Assembly (NCBI GenBank): GCA_016125225.1 | Contig: WGME01000009.1 | Coordinates: 1-64,000 of the forward strand | Direction: 5' to 3' | Origin: a bacterium | GTDB lineage: Bacteria; Planctomycetota; Planctomycetia; Planctomycetales; Planctomycetaceae | DNA length: 64,000 nt | Made by a program: the position numbers and the translations under genes | Part shown: positions 1 to 9,830 of the stretch, piece by piece | Layout: each line of letters opens with the position of its first letter | Numbering within the stretch: the first letter of the stretch is position 1 | Notes under the pieces: model-generated | The model's database searches: none | What the model was told of the DNA's origin: nothing | What the model saw: only the letters and a program-made list of their open reading frames with translations

Positions 1-3000
1 GCCGATCTGGAAGCGGACCTGGGGATCGACAGCATCAAGAAGGCGCAGCTCATCGGCGAACTGGCGGAGAACTTTGAACTGGCGCATCTGGCCGGGTCGC
101 TACAGGAACTGTCGCTCGACGATTTCCGCACGCTCGATTCGTTGTTGGGGTTTGTGACGAGTTCCGCGTCCGCCGTGGAGTCATCGGTCGCGGTCGCCGT
201 CGCGGAAGAACCCGCCGAGACCCGCATTGAGAGCGTTTCCCCGGCGACCGAGCAGGTCTCGGCTGTTAATTCCCACGACGAACTGACGAACGCCTTCAGC
301 GTGGTCTCGTTAGCGGGCACGCCTTACGAAATTGGCTATCAGCATGGCCAAAGCCAGGGGGCGGCGGTTCGCGTGATCCTCGAACGCTACAGTGCGATGC
401 TCGGCCCACGCCTGCAGAACATTCCGGAACTGGAAGAAGCCCTCGCCAAGCCGACGATGTACTTTGGCGAAGCCGAAGTGGAGGAGTTGCGCGGCGTTGC
501 GGATGGGGCTGGTTTGCCCCCCGCAGCCATTCTGGCTCACAACCTGGGCATGTATCCCGACTATGTTCCCGGCTGCACCCAGTTTGCATTCACCCGGCAA
601 AGCAATCCGAAATACGGGCTGGTGCATGCGGTGAATGAAGATTCTCCGCTGTCGTTAACGCTCCCCGATTGTCTGTCGCGGATCGTGCAGATTCGTCGTC
701 CCACGGGGGGGATTCCGCATGTGACGTTCAGTGTGTCGGGGCAACTCGGCGGCTTGAACGGCATCAATGCGGCCGGATTGGCAATCACCAGCACGCTGCT
801 GCTCGATTGCCCGCGACGTGTGGAAACGGCGATTGGCAAAGTGCATCCGGTGGTGGTGAAGCGACTGCTGGAACAGGCCGAATCGATTGAAGATGCGGTC
901 CGATTACTGCGAACCATCGACCGGGCAGGGGCCTGGAGCCTCTGTTTGAGTGAGTTCCATTCCGATCGGCTGTGTTACCTGGAATACGATGGCGAATCGC
1001 TCGAAATCCAGGATCGCCCCGCGACAGTGCTGACCACGAATCACAGTCTGCTGCAAACGCCGGTGGCCGATGTGCCCCAGCACTCGAAATATCGACTGGA
1101 ACGGCTGCAGCAACTCATGGCTCAAGCCGATCGCGATGGTGTCCCTCTGGAACTGGCTCAGCAGGTGCTGCGGGATCGATTCGATCTGGGACGTGGTCGC
1201 TTGACGGCCCATGCGACGATGAACACGATTCGTCGGGTCGACAACCAGATCAGCATCGTGATGCGGCCGGAGTACGGCGAACTGTATGTCACTCCGGGGC
1301 CTCATTCCGGCAACCTCGTCGACAACTACTTCCGCATCGATGTGCGTGATCTGCTGGGGGTTTCCCGGTCACCGAACCAGGCCGCCCGGAACGGGCACCA
1401 TGTTTCTTCAAACGGCAAAGGGCACCAGAACGGCGAATCGCCAGTCGTCGTCACGACCACGGTCGCGACTCGCACAGTGTCAAAACCGCTTGCGGATGTG
1501 CGGGCCGGATTGCCCACGGATGCCGAGCGACTTGTGCAGCGGCATGTACTGCGGATGCGGTCGGCCCCGTTGCCCGCAGATACGGTCGCAGTTCCCTCAT
1601 TGACAGGTGCGGCGGTCGTCCTGGGTCAGAACAAAGTCGCCACGGCATTAAAGGCCAAGCTGGAATCGATCGGGATTGCCGTTCACCAGTTGACCGTCAC
1701 GGAAGATGCCGACGCCACGTTGACCGCCTTGCAGACGTTGTGGAAACAGCAACCGTTGTTGCATCTCTTCTTAACCACGGCCCGCGATGAACAGGCCGCG
1801 AAGTGTGGAACGCAGACATGGGCGGAACGGGTGACATCAGGCGTGATGACACCGTTCCTGGTCTGCCAGAAGTGGGCTCAACTGATCCAGGACGCCAAGC
1901 TGACCGGCAAGGCCAGTCTGATGGCGGTGACCGCCATGGGCGGCGACTTCGGAATCGCCGGTCGGTTGCACAGCTTCGAAGGGGGCGGATTGACGGGCTT
2001 GTTCAAGGGCCTGCATCGAGAACTTCCCGAGATGACCGTGAAGGTCGTCGATGCTCCGGCTGAAGAAAATCCTGACACCCTGGCTACCGAAGCATTGCGG
2101 GAACTGACACAGACTCAAGGCCCGCTGGAAGTCGGACTGATCCGTGGTCAACGACAGGTTGTGCAGGCCGTACCGCAACAGGCGTCGTCACAACGACCGT
2201 CAGGCAAACAGCCGCACGGTGTGTGGGTGGTGACCGGGGGAGCGCGTGGGGTCACGGCTGTCGTAGCGCGAGAACTCGGTAAGCGGTTCGGTTTGAAACT
2301 GCACCTGCTGGGTTCGACACCGGAACCGCAGATTGACCCGAGTTGGCGTAATCTGAGTGAAGCGGGTCTGAAGTCACTCAAACGGACCGTGATGGATCAG
2401 GCGCGTGCGGCTGGCCAGAACCCCGCCAACACTTGGAAAAACACCGAGCGGGCCATCGAAATCGATCGCACCCTGCGGGCCTTCCGGGCTGAGGGTGTCG
2501 CCGTGGCATATCACGCCTGCGATGTGTCCAGTCATGATTCGCTGGCGAAAACTCTCGACGCGATTCGTCAGCAGGACGGCGGCATTCATGGCGTGATTCA
2601 TGGAGCGGGGCTGGAAGCGGCCTGCCGGTTCGATAAGAAAAAACGTGATCTGGTGCGGGCCACCATCGGCGTGAAAGTCGATGCTGCTGTTTCGTTGATC
2701 GAGTTGCTGGCGAATGACCCGCTGGAATACTTCGTGGGCTTCGGTTCCACGAGTGGCCGGTTTGGTGGCATGGGCCAATGCGATTACTCGATGGCGTCGG
2801 ACATGTTGTGCAAGCTGTGTGCTGACCTGCGGACTCAACGACCCGAAGTCGCGGCGATCGGACTGCATTGGCCACCCTGGGCCGATGTGGGAATGGCCGC
2901 CCGTCCGGAAAGTAAGATCGCACTGCAATCAAGCGGGCTGACCTTCATGCCTCCGTTGGAAGGGGCAGCGCACGTGCTCGACGAACTGCTGACGGCCGCC

Positions 3001-5157
3001 GGGGAAAGCGAACTCCTCTTCCTCGATAAGCCCGACCGGATTGATACCGATCAGACCATGCCCACGGCTGCGGTGAAGGCCGAGTATCTGCGTCGTGAAC
3101 CGTTGGTTCAAGCGGCGGCAGTGGTCGATACCATCCACAGCCTGAATCCCGGTCAATCGTTGATCGCCGATCTGCGTTTCGATCCGACGGTCGAGCCCTT
3201 CCTGCTGGAACACCGTCATCAGGGAACACCGATTCTGCCCGCCGTGGTCGGCATGGAAAGCATGATTGAAGCCGCGACTATTCTGGCGGCCAATGGCCAG
3301 CAGGTCACGGGTATTTCGGGCATGACGGTCCATCAGGGGCTGCGGTTCCATACCGATCGTCCCCAGCGAGCCCGGGTGGTTGTGGAGGGCACGCGATGTC
3401 GCCTGGAAGCCGATTTCTGTGATCGCCAGGGGCGACTGGTGGAACCCCACCGCTTGCAAATGGATGCCACGCTCGAACTCGCCGAGAAGGCTGCAGCCTT
3501 GCCTGCGGTCGATCTTGGACCGAAGCCGACGCAATGGACCCCACATAAGTATGTGGTCGACTGGCAGACCATGAAGTTCCCGGAAGAAGCCCGCGTGTAT
3601 CACGGAGCCCCTTTCCAGGCATTGAAAGAGTATGCCCTGGTCGAGGGTGGGTTGTGGGCCAAGCTGATCGTGCCACCTTCGTCCCAAATTGCCGGAGACA
3701 GGAACGCCGCCGGTTGGCAATGGCCGTCCGCGACCATCGATGCCGGACTGCTGGCTGCTGACCTGATGGTTTGGAATACGCTGCATGTCGCCGATTTGCC
3801 GCACGCGTTCGGTCGCATTCGTCTGGCTCGGTCTCTGCAACCGGGCGAAGCGTTGATTTGCCGCGTCTGGCTGCGTCAGCGAGCGGAACGCATGATTCTG
3901 ACCGATTGGGTGCTGGTGGATGCCCAGGGCCAGGTGGTGGTCCAGGTCGATGGTTTTGAGATGGTGCAAGTGAAGACGGGAACGACAACACCGTCGCCAA
4001 CGACCGCACCAACAGGCACGGTATTTTCATCCCCAGCCGATACCGTTCCCGCAAGTTCGACCCAAGTCGCCTCATCCGCGGGTCCGGCACCGGCTCCGTT
4101 GCCACCGACGTCGTCGTTACGTAAACCACGCGTGGCCTCCGTCGCCGACGGTTCGCCGCTTCCCGCTCCGGCACCGTTACCGAAATCTGATGTTCCGCCG
4201 CAAGAAGCGCTGGGCAGCAAGAACGCTACGCCGCACGTTGTGGCGGCCAGTGCCCTGCCCCGCATCGAGCCGGTGCAGTTGTCGTCGCTACCATTGATTG
4301 AAGCCGCACACTGGGAATCGAACGATCGACTGCTGGCCGAGTGTCTGTTCCATCCGCAGCACGATCCGTTCCTCGATCAACATCGCTTCAGTGGTCGCCC
4401 GCTGCTGCCGGCGGTAATCGGTCTGGAAGCGATGATTGAAGCCGCTTCGCTGACCGGACAGGCCCGTTCTCCCGTGGTGCGGAATTTCGAAATTCTCGGC
4501 CCGTGCAAATTCCGCGAGCAGGAACCGCAAACGGTGCAGGTCGCGGTGGAGCGTCACCAGGATGGCTGGAAATGCTGCTTGTTGAGTACCGGGGCAAAAC
4601 CGGCGGTGTTGCAGCAGGCCACAATTGCCTTCCGTGATCCGCTGCCTCAACTGGAAGGTCCCTCAATGGAAGCGCCTCCCTTCCCTTACAGCCCGATGCA
4701 ATATGCCAGCAAAGGTCAGGCACAACTGGTCCATGGCCCGTTGTTCCAATGCCTCAAAGGACTCTCGTTACAGCGTCACATGGGCTGGGGGAAAGTGGTG
4801 GGAGTCGCCGCCGGAGATCTGGGTGGTGCTCGCCAGGGGAACTGGTTCCTGCCGGTCGCCATGCTCGATTCCTGCCTGGTGGCCTGCGGTGTCGACCTGT
4901 TCATTCTGATGAATAAACGGGTCGAAATTCCGCAAGGGATCAAACATCTGCAAGTGGGGCGGTTACCCTCTGCCGATGAAACCTGCACGCTGCGGTTGTT
5001 CTATCGCGGGAATGACGAACAGCACACCACCTATGACCTGTACCTGTTCGGCAAACCCGGCGACCTGCTGCTGTCAGCGGAAGGCTACCGCGGCGTGAAG
5101 ACCGTCAAAGGGGCCGATGCCTCGTTGTGGGATGGGGATTTCAAAGACCGGTTGTAA
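1..5157 (+). CDS. Pfa/PKS-like multidomain synthase, 3' part (ACP - C45 acyltransferase - KR - DH - DH)
   Basis: The frame is open from base 1, so the gene begins upstream; 1718 residues are visible. Numbered from the window edge, an acyl carrier protein end comes first (LGIDSIK, phosphopantetheine Ser11). A peptidase C45 / acyl-CoA:6-aminopenicillanate acyltransferase-like Ntn-hydrolase domain follows (about 101-453, putative nucleophile Cys192 in GCTQF). Next are a structural KR subdomain (534-733) and a catalytic ketoreductase with TGGARGV near 745, Ser916 and Tyr929. Two dehydratase-type hot-dog domains both keep HxxxGxxxxP (His1071 and His1461), separated by a Pro/Ala-rich linker (1329-1420). 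KR plus paired DH resembles Pfa-type secondary lipid synthases. The internal C45 domain is unusual and may transfer or release the acyl chain. It is first of three co-directional genes. The product is unknown. Confidence 0.88.
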   Translation, partial: ADLEADLGIDSIKKAQLIGELAENFELAHLAGSLQELSLDDFRTLDSLLGFVTSSASAVESSVAVAVAEEPAETRIESVSPATEQVSAVNSHDELTNAFSVVSLAGTPYEIGYQHGQSQGAAVRVILERYSAMLGPRLQNIPELEEALAKPTMYFGEAEVEELRGVADGAGLPPAAILAHNLGMYPDYVPGCTQFAFTRQSNPKYGLVHAVNEDSPLSLTLPDCLSRIVQIRRPTGGIPHVTFSVSGQLGGLNGINAAGLAITSTLLLDCPRRVETAIGKVHPVVVKRLLEQAESIEDAVRLLRTIDRAGAWSLCLSEFHSDRLCYLEYDGESLEIQDRPATVLTTNHSLLQTPVADVPQHSKYRLERLQQLMAQADRDGVPLELAQQVLRDRFDLGRGRLTAHATMNTIRRVDNQISIVMRPEYGELYVTPGPHSGNLVDNYFRIDVRDLLGVSRSPNQAARNGHHVSSNGKGHQNGESPVVVTTTVATRTVSKPLADVRAGLPTDAERLVQRHVLRMRSAPLPADTVAVPSLTGAAVVLGQNKVATALKAKLESIGIAVHQLTVTEDADATLTALQTLWKQQPLLHLFLTTARDEQAAKCGTQTWAERVTSGVMTPFLVCQKWAQLIQDAKLTGKASLMAVTAMGGDFGIAGRLHSFEGGGLTGLFKGLHRELPEMTVKVVDAPAEENPDTLATEALRELTQTQGPLEVGLIRGQRQVVQAVPQQASSQRPSGKQPHGVWVVTGGARGVTAVVARELGKRFGLKLHLLGSTPEPQIDPSWRNLSEAGLKSLKRTVMDQARAAGQNPANTWKNTERAIEIDRTLRAFRAEGVAVAYHACDVSSHDSLAKTLDAIRQQDGGIHGVIHGAGLEAACRFDKKKRDLVRATIGVKVDAAVSLIELLANDPLEYFVGFGSTSGRFGGMGQCDYSMASDMLCKLCADLRTQRPEVAAIGLHWPPWADVGMAARPESKIALQSSGLTFMPPLEGAAHVLDELLTAAGESELLFLDKPDRIDTDQTMPTAAVKAEYLRREPLVQAAAVVDTIHSLNPGQSLIADLRFDPTVEPFLLEHRHQGTPILPAVVGMESMIEAATILAANGQQVTGISGMTVHQGLRFHTDRPQRARVVVEGTRCRLEADFCDRQGRLVEPHRLQMDATLELAEKAAALPAVDLGPKPTQWTPHKYVVDWQTMKFPEEARVYHGAPFQALKEYALVEGGLWAKLIVPPSSQIAGDRNAAGWQWPSATIDAGLLAADLMVWNTLHVADLPHAFGRIRLARSLQPGEALICRVWLRQRAERMILTDWVLVDAQGQVVVQVDGFEMVQVKTGTTTPSPTTAPTGTVFSSPADTVPASSTQVASSAGPAPAPLPPTSSLRKPRVASVADGSPLPAPAPLPKSDVPPQEALGSKNATPHVVAASALPRIEPVQLSSLPLIEAAHWESNDRLLAECLFHPQHDPFLDQHRFSGRPLLPAVIGLEAMIEAASLTGQARSPVVRNFEILGPCKFREQEPQTVQVAVERHQDGWKCCLLSTGAKPAVLQQATIAFRDPLPQLEGPSMEAPPFPYSPMQYASKGQAQLVHGPLFQCLKGLSLQRHMGWGKVVGVAAGDLGGARQGNWFLPVAMLDSCLVACGVDLFILMNKRVEIPQGIKHLQVGRLPSADETCTLRLFYRGNDEQHTTYDLYLFGKPGDLLLSAEGYRGVKTVKGADASLWDGDFKDRL

Positions 5158-5217
5158 GCCAGCACAAAAGCACCGTTTGACAGTCTGCGGCAGATGTTTC
5201 GACAGGATGTGAGAACC

Positions 5218-5898
5218 ATGTTCGATTTGGCCGGAAAAGTGGCTCTGGTGACGGGAAGTTCCCGAGGCATTGGTCGCGCCGTGGCCTTGAAGCTCGCAGC
5301 GGCCGGTGCCGATGTGGTGGTGAACTTTGCGAACTCTCGCGATGCCGCTGATGAACTCGCTGAACAAATCGCCGATCTCGGTCGCCGTGTGGGTGAAGTG
5401 CAAGCCGACGTGACAGAACCCGATGATGTCCAGTCGATGATCGAATGGATTGGCCAGTCGTTCGGTCGGCTTGATATCGTCGTCTGCAATGTGCCGCAGC
5501 CGCCGACCACGCCGCTCCTGTCGGCTCGGTTTGATACCCGATCGTCGCTGCTCTCGCATACCGTGTGCCCACTGGTGCTGCTGGCACAAGCGGCTCAGCC
5601 TTGGTTCGAAAAATCGGCCCGGCCCGGCAAACTGATCGCCCTGGCCTGTCGTGCTCCGCACCAGTTATCTGGCTTGCATGCCGCCGAACATGGGGCCTGG
5701 CAACAGGCCGTGGGGCAATTGGCTCGGGAACTTCACGGTCAACAAGTGAACGTCAATGCCGTTCAAACCGCGACCGATGCCGTCGCCTTGCAGTCCGCTG
5801 CTGCCGATGCCGTGCTGTTTCTGGCCTCGCCGCTGAGTGATCAATTGACGGGGCAAACATTGGAAGTCGGTCGTCTGCAGGCCGTATCGGTCTCTTAA
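5218..5898 (+). CDS. SDR-family protein, catalytic residues lost
   Basis: This 226-residue protein has the classical short-chain dehydrogenase fold: the nucleotide-binding TGSSRGIG near residue 11 and an acidic DVTEP segment are intact. Aligned to FabG-type enzymes, however, the Ser-Tyr-Lys triad is replaced by Ala141, His154 and His158 (the YxxxK site reads HAAEH), and the NNAG motif reads CNVP. It therefore probably binds nucleotide but is not a conventional reductase; a structural or regulatory role is an inference. It lies 60 bases after the synthase and 43 before the GH3 gene. I chose the ATG just before FDLAGKVALVTG; an in-frame ATG at 5194 would add eight residues. Confidence 0.85.
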   Translation: MFDLAGKVALVTGSSRGIGRAVALKLAAAGADVVVNFANSRDAADELAEQIADLGRRVGEVQADVTEPDDVQSMIEWIGQSFGRLDIVVCNVPQPPTTPLLSARFDTRSSLLSHTVCPLVLLAQAAQPWFEKSARPGKLIALACRAPHQLSGLHAAEHGAWQQAVGQLARELHGQQVNVNAVQTATDAVALQSAAADAVLFLASPLSDQLTGQTLEVGRLQAVSVS

Positions 5899-5941
5899 GG
5901 AGTACCGCGAGCCGTGACGGTAACGGCTCGGAGAGATTCGC

Positions 5942-7624
5942 ATGGGGCTATTTTCCGCCATCGCTCAAGCCTGGACCGTGCAGCGAGCCATTCGCGATAT
6001 TGCCCGGTACGATCGTGCCACTCGCGCTCCGCTGAAGACACAGCACCAGTTTCTGTTCGATCAGCTGCAGCGCGAACGCGAAACCGCCTTCGGCCGTGAT
6101 CACCGATTCGCTGACATTCGCAATCTGTCCGATTTCCGTCGCCAGGTGCCCGTTCAGCGCTATGAAGATCTCGAACCCTACATCGAACGTGTGAAGCAGG
6201 GCGAGACGTCGGCGTTATTTCATCAGCAGCGGGTGCGGATGTTTGCCCTCACCAGTGGCACGACCCAATCCCGCAAGTTCATCCCCGTGACCGACCGGGT
6301 GCTCGACAATTATCGTCGCATCTGGACGGCGTGGGGTCTGCTGGCCTATCAGCCCAACCCGGCTCTCTTTCGCCATGGTCGACTGACGTTTGTCAGCGAT
6401 TGGGATGAATTCCGTACCCCGACAGATATCCCCTGTGGCAGCATCAGCGGCTACACGGCCCATTTGCAAAATTGGGTCGTGCGGAAGGGATACGTCTTAC
6501 CGCCGGAATCGGGCAAGCTCCATGCGACCGAGGCCCGGCGGTATCTGGCCTGGCGACTGGGTCTGGGACGCAAAATTGGTTCCTGGATGTCGCCGAATCC
6601 CAGCACGTTGGTTCAACTCGCGCGATATGGCAGCGAACACGTCGAAGAGTTGCTCCGCGATCTGCATGACGGCACGTTGACGTCGCGCTTCGACTGGCCC
6701 GAGGCATTGCGTCAGGTTCTGCGCACCGCACTCAAACCACAACCTCAGCGAGCGAAAGTGCTCTCGCAACTGGTGGAGCGCACCGGCCAATTGTTACCGC
6801 GAGATGTCTGGCCCGAGTTGCAGTTGCTCGGTTGCTGGACCGGTGGCAGCATGCAGAGCTATCTGCGATCCTTCCCGGAGTATTTTGGCGAGATTCGCAT
6901 TCGCGACCTGGGACTCATCGCCAGTGAAGGCCGCATGACGTTTCCCGTGGCCGACCGGACACCAGCGGGCGTCCTGGAAATTGTCAGCGGTTACTACGAG
7001 TTCATCCCGGTCGATGAGATTGATGCGCAGCAACCGACCGTGCTCGAAGCCCATGAACTGCAGGCAGGCCGTGACTACTACATTCTGCTGACCAATGCCA
7101 GTGGCCTGTATCGGTACCATATCAGCGATGTGGTCCGTTGCACGGGTTGGCATCATGCGACTCCGCTGCTGGAATTCCTGAACAAAGGGAGCAGCATCTC
7201 GAACATCACCGGGGAAAAGCTCACCGAGCATCAGGTGGTGCAGTCGCTGACGCGCACGCTGGCCCAAGCCGGACGGACGATCGACACGTATTCGTTGGCC
7301 CCGTGCTGGGATGAATCGGCCCCCTATTACGGCTTGTTCGTGGAAGAACCGCAGCCGGGTGAAGCCGCCTGGCCCGAGGATTTTGCAGAGCAGCTCGATC
7401 GCCAATTGTGCGACGCGAATATCGAATATGCCTCGAAACGATCGTCAGCGCGGCTTGGTCGGGTGGTTCTGAAAGGGTTGCCGACCGGGTACTGGGCCGC
7501 ATGGGATCAACAGCGGCGGGCACAGCGCGGCGGTTCGGTCGAACAGTACAAGCACCCCTGCCTGATCACTGATATGGAATTTCACCGCCAGATCTCCGAG
7601 AACGTCCAAGCTGCTGTCCGCTGA
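5942..7624 (+). CDS. GH3-family acyl-adenylate / amidosynthetase-like enzyme
   Basis: At 560 residues the protein matches the length and layout of the GH3 (auxin-responsive promoter) superfamily. In the acyl-adenylating fold these enzymes activate a carboxylic acid with ATP and typically conjugate it to an amino acid. The ATP-phosphate loop TSGTTQS starts at residue 104. The later motif with YRYHISDVVRC and the segment LNKGSSISNITGEKLTE match the GH3 nucleotide-binding and hinge regions. A good ribosome binding site (GGAGAG) lies six bases before the ATG. Its position as third gene behind a Pfa-like synthase suggests that it activates or conjugates the synthase product; the substrate cannot be read from sequence. 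Bacterial GH3 proteins are mostly uncharacterised. Confidence 0.88.
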   Translation: MGLFSAIAQAWTVQRAIRDIARYDRATRAPLKTQHQFLFDQLQRERETAFGRDHRFADIRNLSDFRRQVPVQRYEDLEPYIERVKQGETSALFHQQRVRMFALTSGTTQSRKFIPVTDRVLDNYRRIWTAWGLLAYQPNPALFRHGRLTFVSDWDEFRTPTDIPCGSISGYTAHLQNWVVRKGYVLPPESGKLHATEARRYLAWRLGLGRKIGSWMSPNPSTLVQLARYGSEHVEELLRDLHDGTLTSRFDWPEALRQVLRTALKPQPQRAKVLSQLVERTGQLLPRDVWPELQLLGCWTGGSMQSYLRSFPEYFGEIRIRDLGLIASEGRMTFPVADRTPAGVLEIVSGYYEFIPVDEIDAQQPTVLEAHELQAGRDYYILLTNASGLYRYHISDVVRCTGWHHATPLLEFLNKGSSISNITGEKLTEHQVVQSLTRTLAQAGRTIDTYSLAPCWDESAPYYGLFVEEPQPGEAAWPEDFAEQLDRQLCDANIEYASKRSSARLGRVVLKGLPTGYWAAWDQQRRAQRGGSVEQYKHPCLITDMEFHRQISENVQAAVR

Positions 7625-7704
7625 TGGCGGCAGGGTTCGCCGCTCGCGAATTCCTGAACCGACATGAACATTGCCAATGTTTTGACGAAGCGACCCGTTG
7701 GCAA

Positions 7705-7734
7705 TTGTCTCTCGCGATCACGGCGGTTTAGAAT
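7705..7734 (+). promoter_or_regulatory. candidate sigma70-type promoter for the GspE-like gene
   Basis: TTGTCT and TAGAAT are separated by 18 bases, about 135 bases before the ATG at 7870. The region is otherwise non-coding. This is pattern recognition only. Confidence 0.35.
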
Positions 7735-7869
7735 GGACGATTGTTCTCTGCACGACATTGCGGGATTTTCTGCAGGGAAACGACTGAGAAACAGAACACT
7801 AGCTGGCTTGTTGGGGTTTCCTCAAGCCAAGCTGAGTTCGTTGCGCTGCACGAGTTGGGGTAGGTACGC

Positions 7870-9774
7870 ATGTCGGGCTGGTGGAAACTGACGGCAATCA
7901 TCGTCCTGATCGGAGCCATCGGCACCGCAACTTCTGCGACTGCCCAGGACAACCAGTTCTCGACACCCCCGCCAGTCAATAATGGACTGCCCAATGCCGC
8001 TCCCCAACCCGTCGGCGGACCAATGGCCCCGGTTCCCGTCGTCGTAGGCGGTGTTTCGACGGGCTTTGGAGATCGTTACCCGCCCGTGCCCGGCGGCGTC
8101 TTCTTTCGCGGTGTCGCCACAATTTCTCCAGAAGGTTTGATTCTTCCGCAGGAGCATCTCGCCGGCTTCTACTTCAGTTGGTTTAGCCTGATCTTTGTGC
8201 TGGGGCTCTTTTCACTATGGGTGTGGACCGCCGGTTGGATCGACGACGATTCCGGGCGACTCAAAGTCCGTCAGGAATTCTGGAACAGCACGGTGTTGCT
8301 GGTGGGTATTTGCGGATTCGCTTTGGCGCTCTGTTGCCCCAGCTTTTTGCTCTCGTTTCTGTGCCTGACCTTGGCCTATGCCGTCCCCATGGGAATTTAT
8401 GTCGCTGAACGCAATCAGCGGGTGCCGGAGTCGGGCAAGGTGCTCACGCCCCGGCATTTGCAATCGGTGGCAAACCGGATGCTGGGTCGCCTGGGAATTC
8501 GCTTGGGCGGCAAAGAAGCGACGGTGCATGTGGGTGGCCCACCGATCCGCCTGATTGGCAAATCGACCAAGGGAGCCGGTGAGGTCGACCGCTCGCGTCA
8601 GGTCGAAAACTCCAAGGGCTACATGGCGGCCAAAGAGCTGATTTACGATGCCATTCTGCGGCGATCCACCGATATCCATCTCGAACCCAAGGCGGATGAG
8701 ATGGGCGTCCGGTTGCGTATCGACGGGGTGATGTATCCCGCGGAGCCCTTTGATCGCCCGACCGGCGATGCCATCATCAACATCTTCAAGGTGTTGTCGG
8801 CGATGGACATCACCGAACGACGCAAGCCGCAGGACGGCAGCTTTCGGGCAGAGATGGAAAATCGCGAGATCGATTTCCGCGTCGCCACGCAGGGCCTGCA
8901 AGCTGGCGAGAAGATGAGTATTCGTATTCTCGACGTCGGCAGTTCGGTGCGGCGGCTCAGCGATCTGGGGCTGCGGAAAGCCGTGCTCGATCAACTGGTC
9001 GAGATCGCCCATCAACCCCACGGCCTCTTCCTCAGTTGCGGTCCGACGGGGGCCGGTAAATCGACCACCTTGTATGCCGCTCTCCACGAGATTGATGCTT
9101 ATGAAAACAACATCATCACCGTGGAAGACCCTGTTGAATACAAGATGGAGAACATCACACAGATCGAGATCAACACCAAGGCGGGGCAAACGTTTGCCAA
9201 CTCGCTCCGCAGCATCCTGCGACAAGACCCCGACGTGGTGATGATCGGCGAAATTCGAGACGGCGAGACCGCGAAAATCGCCTGTCAGGCGGCGAATACC
9301 GGTCACATGGTCTTTTCGACCGTGCACGCCAACGACACCATCACCGCCTTGTCGCGACTGGTCGACCTCGGCGTGGAACCCTTCATGTTGGCCGATTCTC
9401 TGTCGGGGATTCTCGGCCAGCGACTGGTGCGCAAACTCTGCGATGACTGCAAGGAAGCCTACAAGCCCTCGGCGGATGAGTTACAAAGAGCGGGGCTGCC
9501 CGCCGATAAGGTTGATAAGTTCTTTCGGCCACCCCACAAGCCCGAAGGCACCTGCCCCACCTGCAACGGGCTCGGCTATCTCGGTCGGACGGGTGTGGTG
9601 GAACTGCTGGTGATCAGCGACCGTCTCCGCGACCTGATTCGTGAGAAACAGAGCATGACGGCGGTGAAGGCGGAGGCCCGCAAGAACGGCATGTTGTACA
9701 TGCGGGAAGAGGGCTTACGTCTGGTGGTTCGGGGGACAACCTCACTCGATGAATTGCTCCGCGTTGTAAAATAG
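7870..9774 (+). CDS. GspE/PilB-type secretion or pilus ATPase with N-terminal membrane segments
   Basis: The C-terminal 400 residues are a type II secretion / type IV pilus ATPase. Visible motifs are Walker A GPTGAGKST (about 391-399), the Asp box and Walker B with GEIRDGETA (about 460), a His box (STVHAND), and paired zinc cysteines CDDC (about 524) and CPTC (about 562). The N-terminus is unusual for a cytosolic ATPase. It has a signal-peptide-like hydrophobic start (WWKLTAIIVLIGAIG), a Pro/Gly-rich stretch, and two or three hydrophobic segments between about 95 and 180. It may be membrane-tethered and drive a pilus or T2SS-like machine, but no other subunits are nearby. Start from length and frame; the ribosome binding site is weak. 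Confidence 0.88.
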   Translation: MSGWWKLTAIIVLIGAIGTATSATAQDNQFSTPPPVNNGLPNAAPQPVGGPMAPVPVVVGGVSTGFGDRYPPVPGGVFFRGVATISPEGLILPQEHLAGFYFSWFSLIFVLGLFSLWVWTAGWIDDDSGRLKVRQEFWNSTVLLVGICGFALALCCPSFLLSFLCLTLAYAVPMGIYVAERNQRVPESGKVLTPRHLQSVANRMLGRLGIRLGGKEATVHVGGPPIRLIGKSTKGAGEVDRSRQVENSKGYMAAKELIYDAILRRSTDIHLEPKADEMGVRLRIDGVMYPAEPFDRPTGDAIINIFKVLSAMDITERRKPQDGSFRAEMENREIDFRVATQGLQAGEKMSIRILDVGSSVRRLSDLGLRKAVLDQLVEIAHQPHGLFLSCGPTGAGKSTTLYAALHEIDAYENNIITVEDPVEYKMENITQIEINTKAGQTFANSLRSILRQDPDVVMIGEIRDGETAKIACQAANTGHMVFSTVHANDTITALSRLVDLGVEPFMLADSLSGILGQRLVRKLCDDCKEAYKPSADELQRAGLPADKVDKFFRPPHKPEGTCPTCNGLGYLGRTGVVELLVISDRLRDLIREKQSMTAVKAEARKNGMLYMREEGLRLVVRGTTSLDELLRVVK

Positions 9775-9830
9775 TGGGCCGACTGACTCTACCGGAACAG
9801 TCTCCGGTGGCGAACATAACGGGATGACCG

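Noticed and set aside
2929-3969. 346-codon minus-strand frame
   Set aside because: Lies inside the synthase KR-DH region; composition is that of an antisense shadow.
8215-9327. 370-codon minus-strand frame
   Set aside because: Antisense to the GspE-like ATPase with intact Walker motifs on the plus strand.
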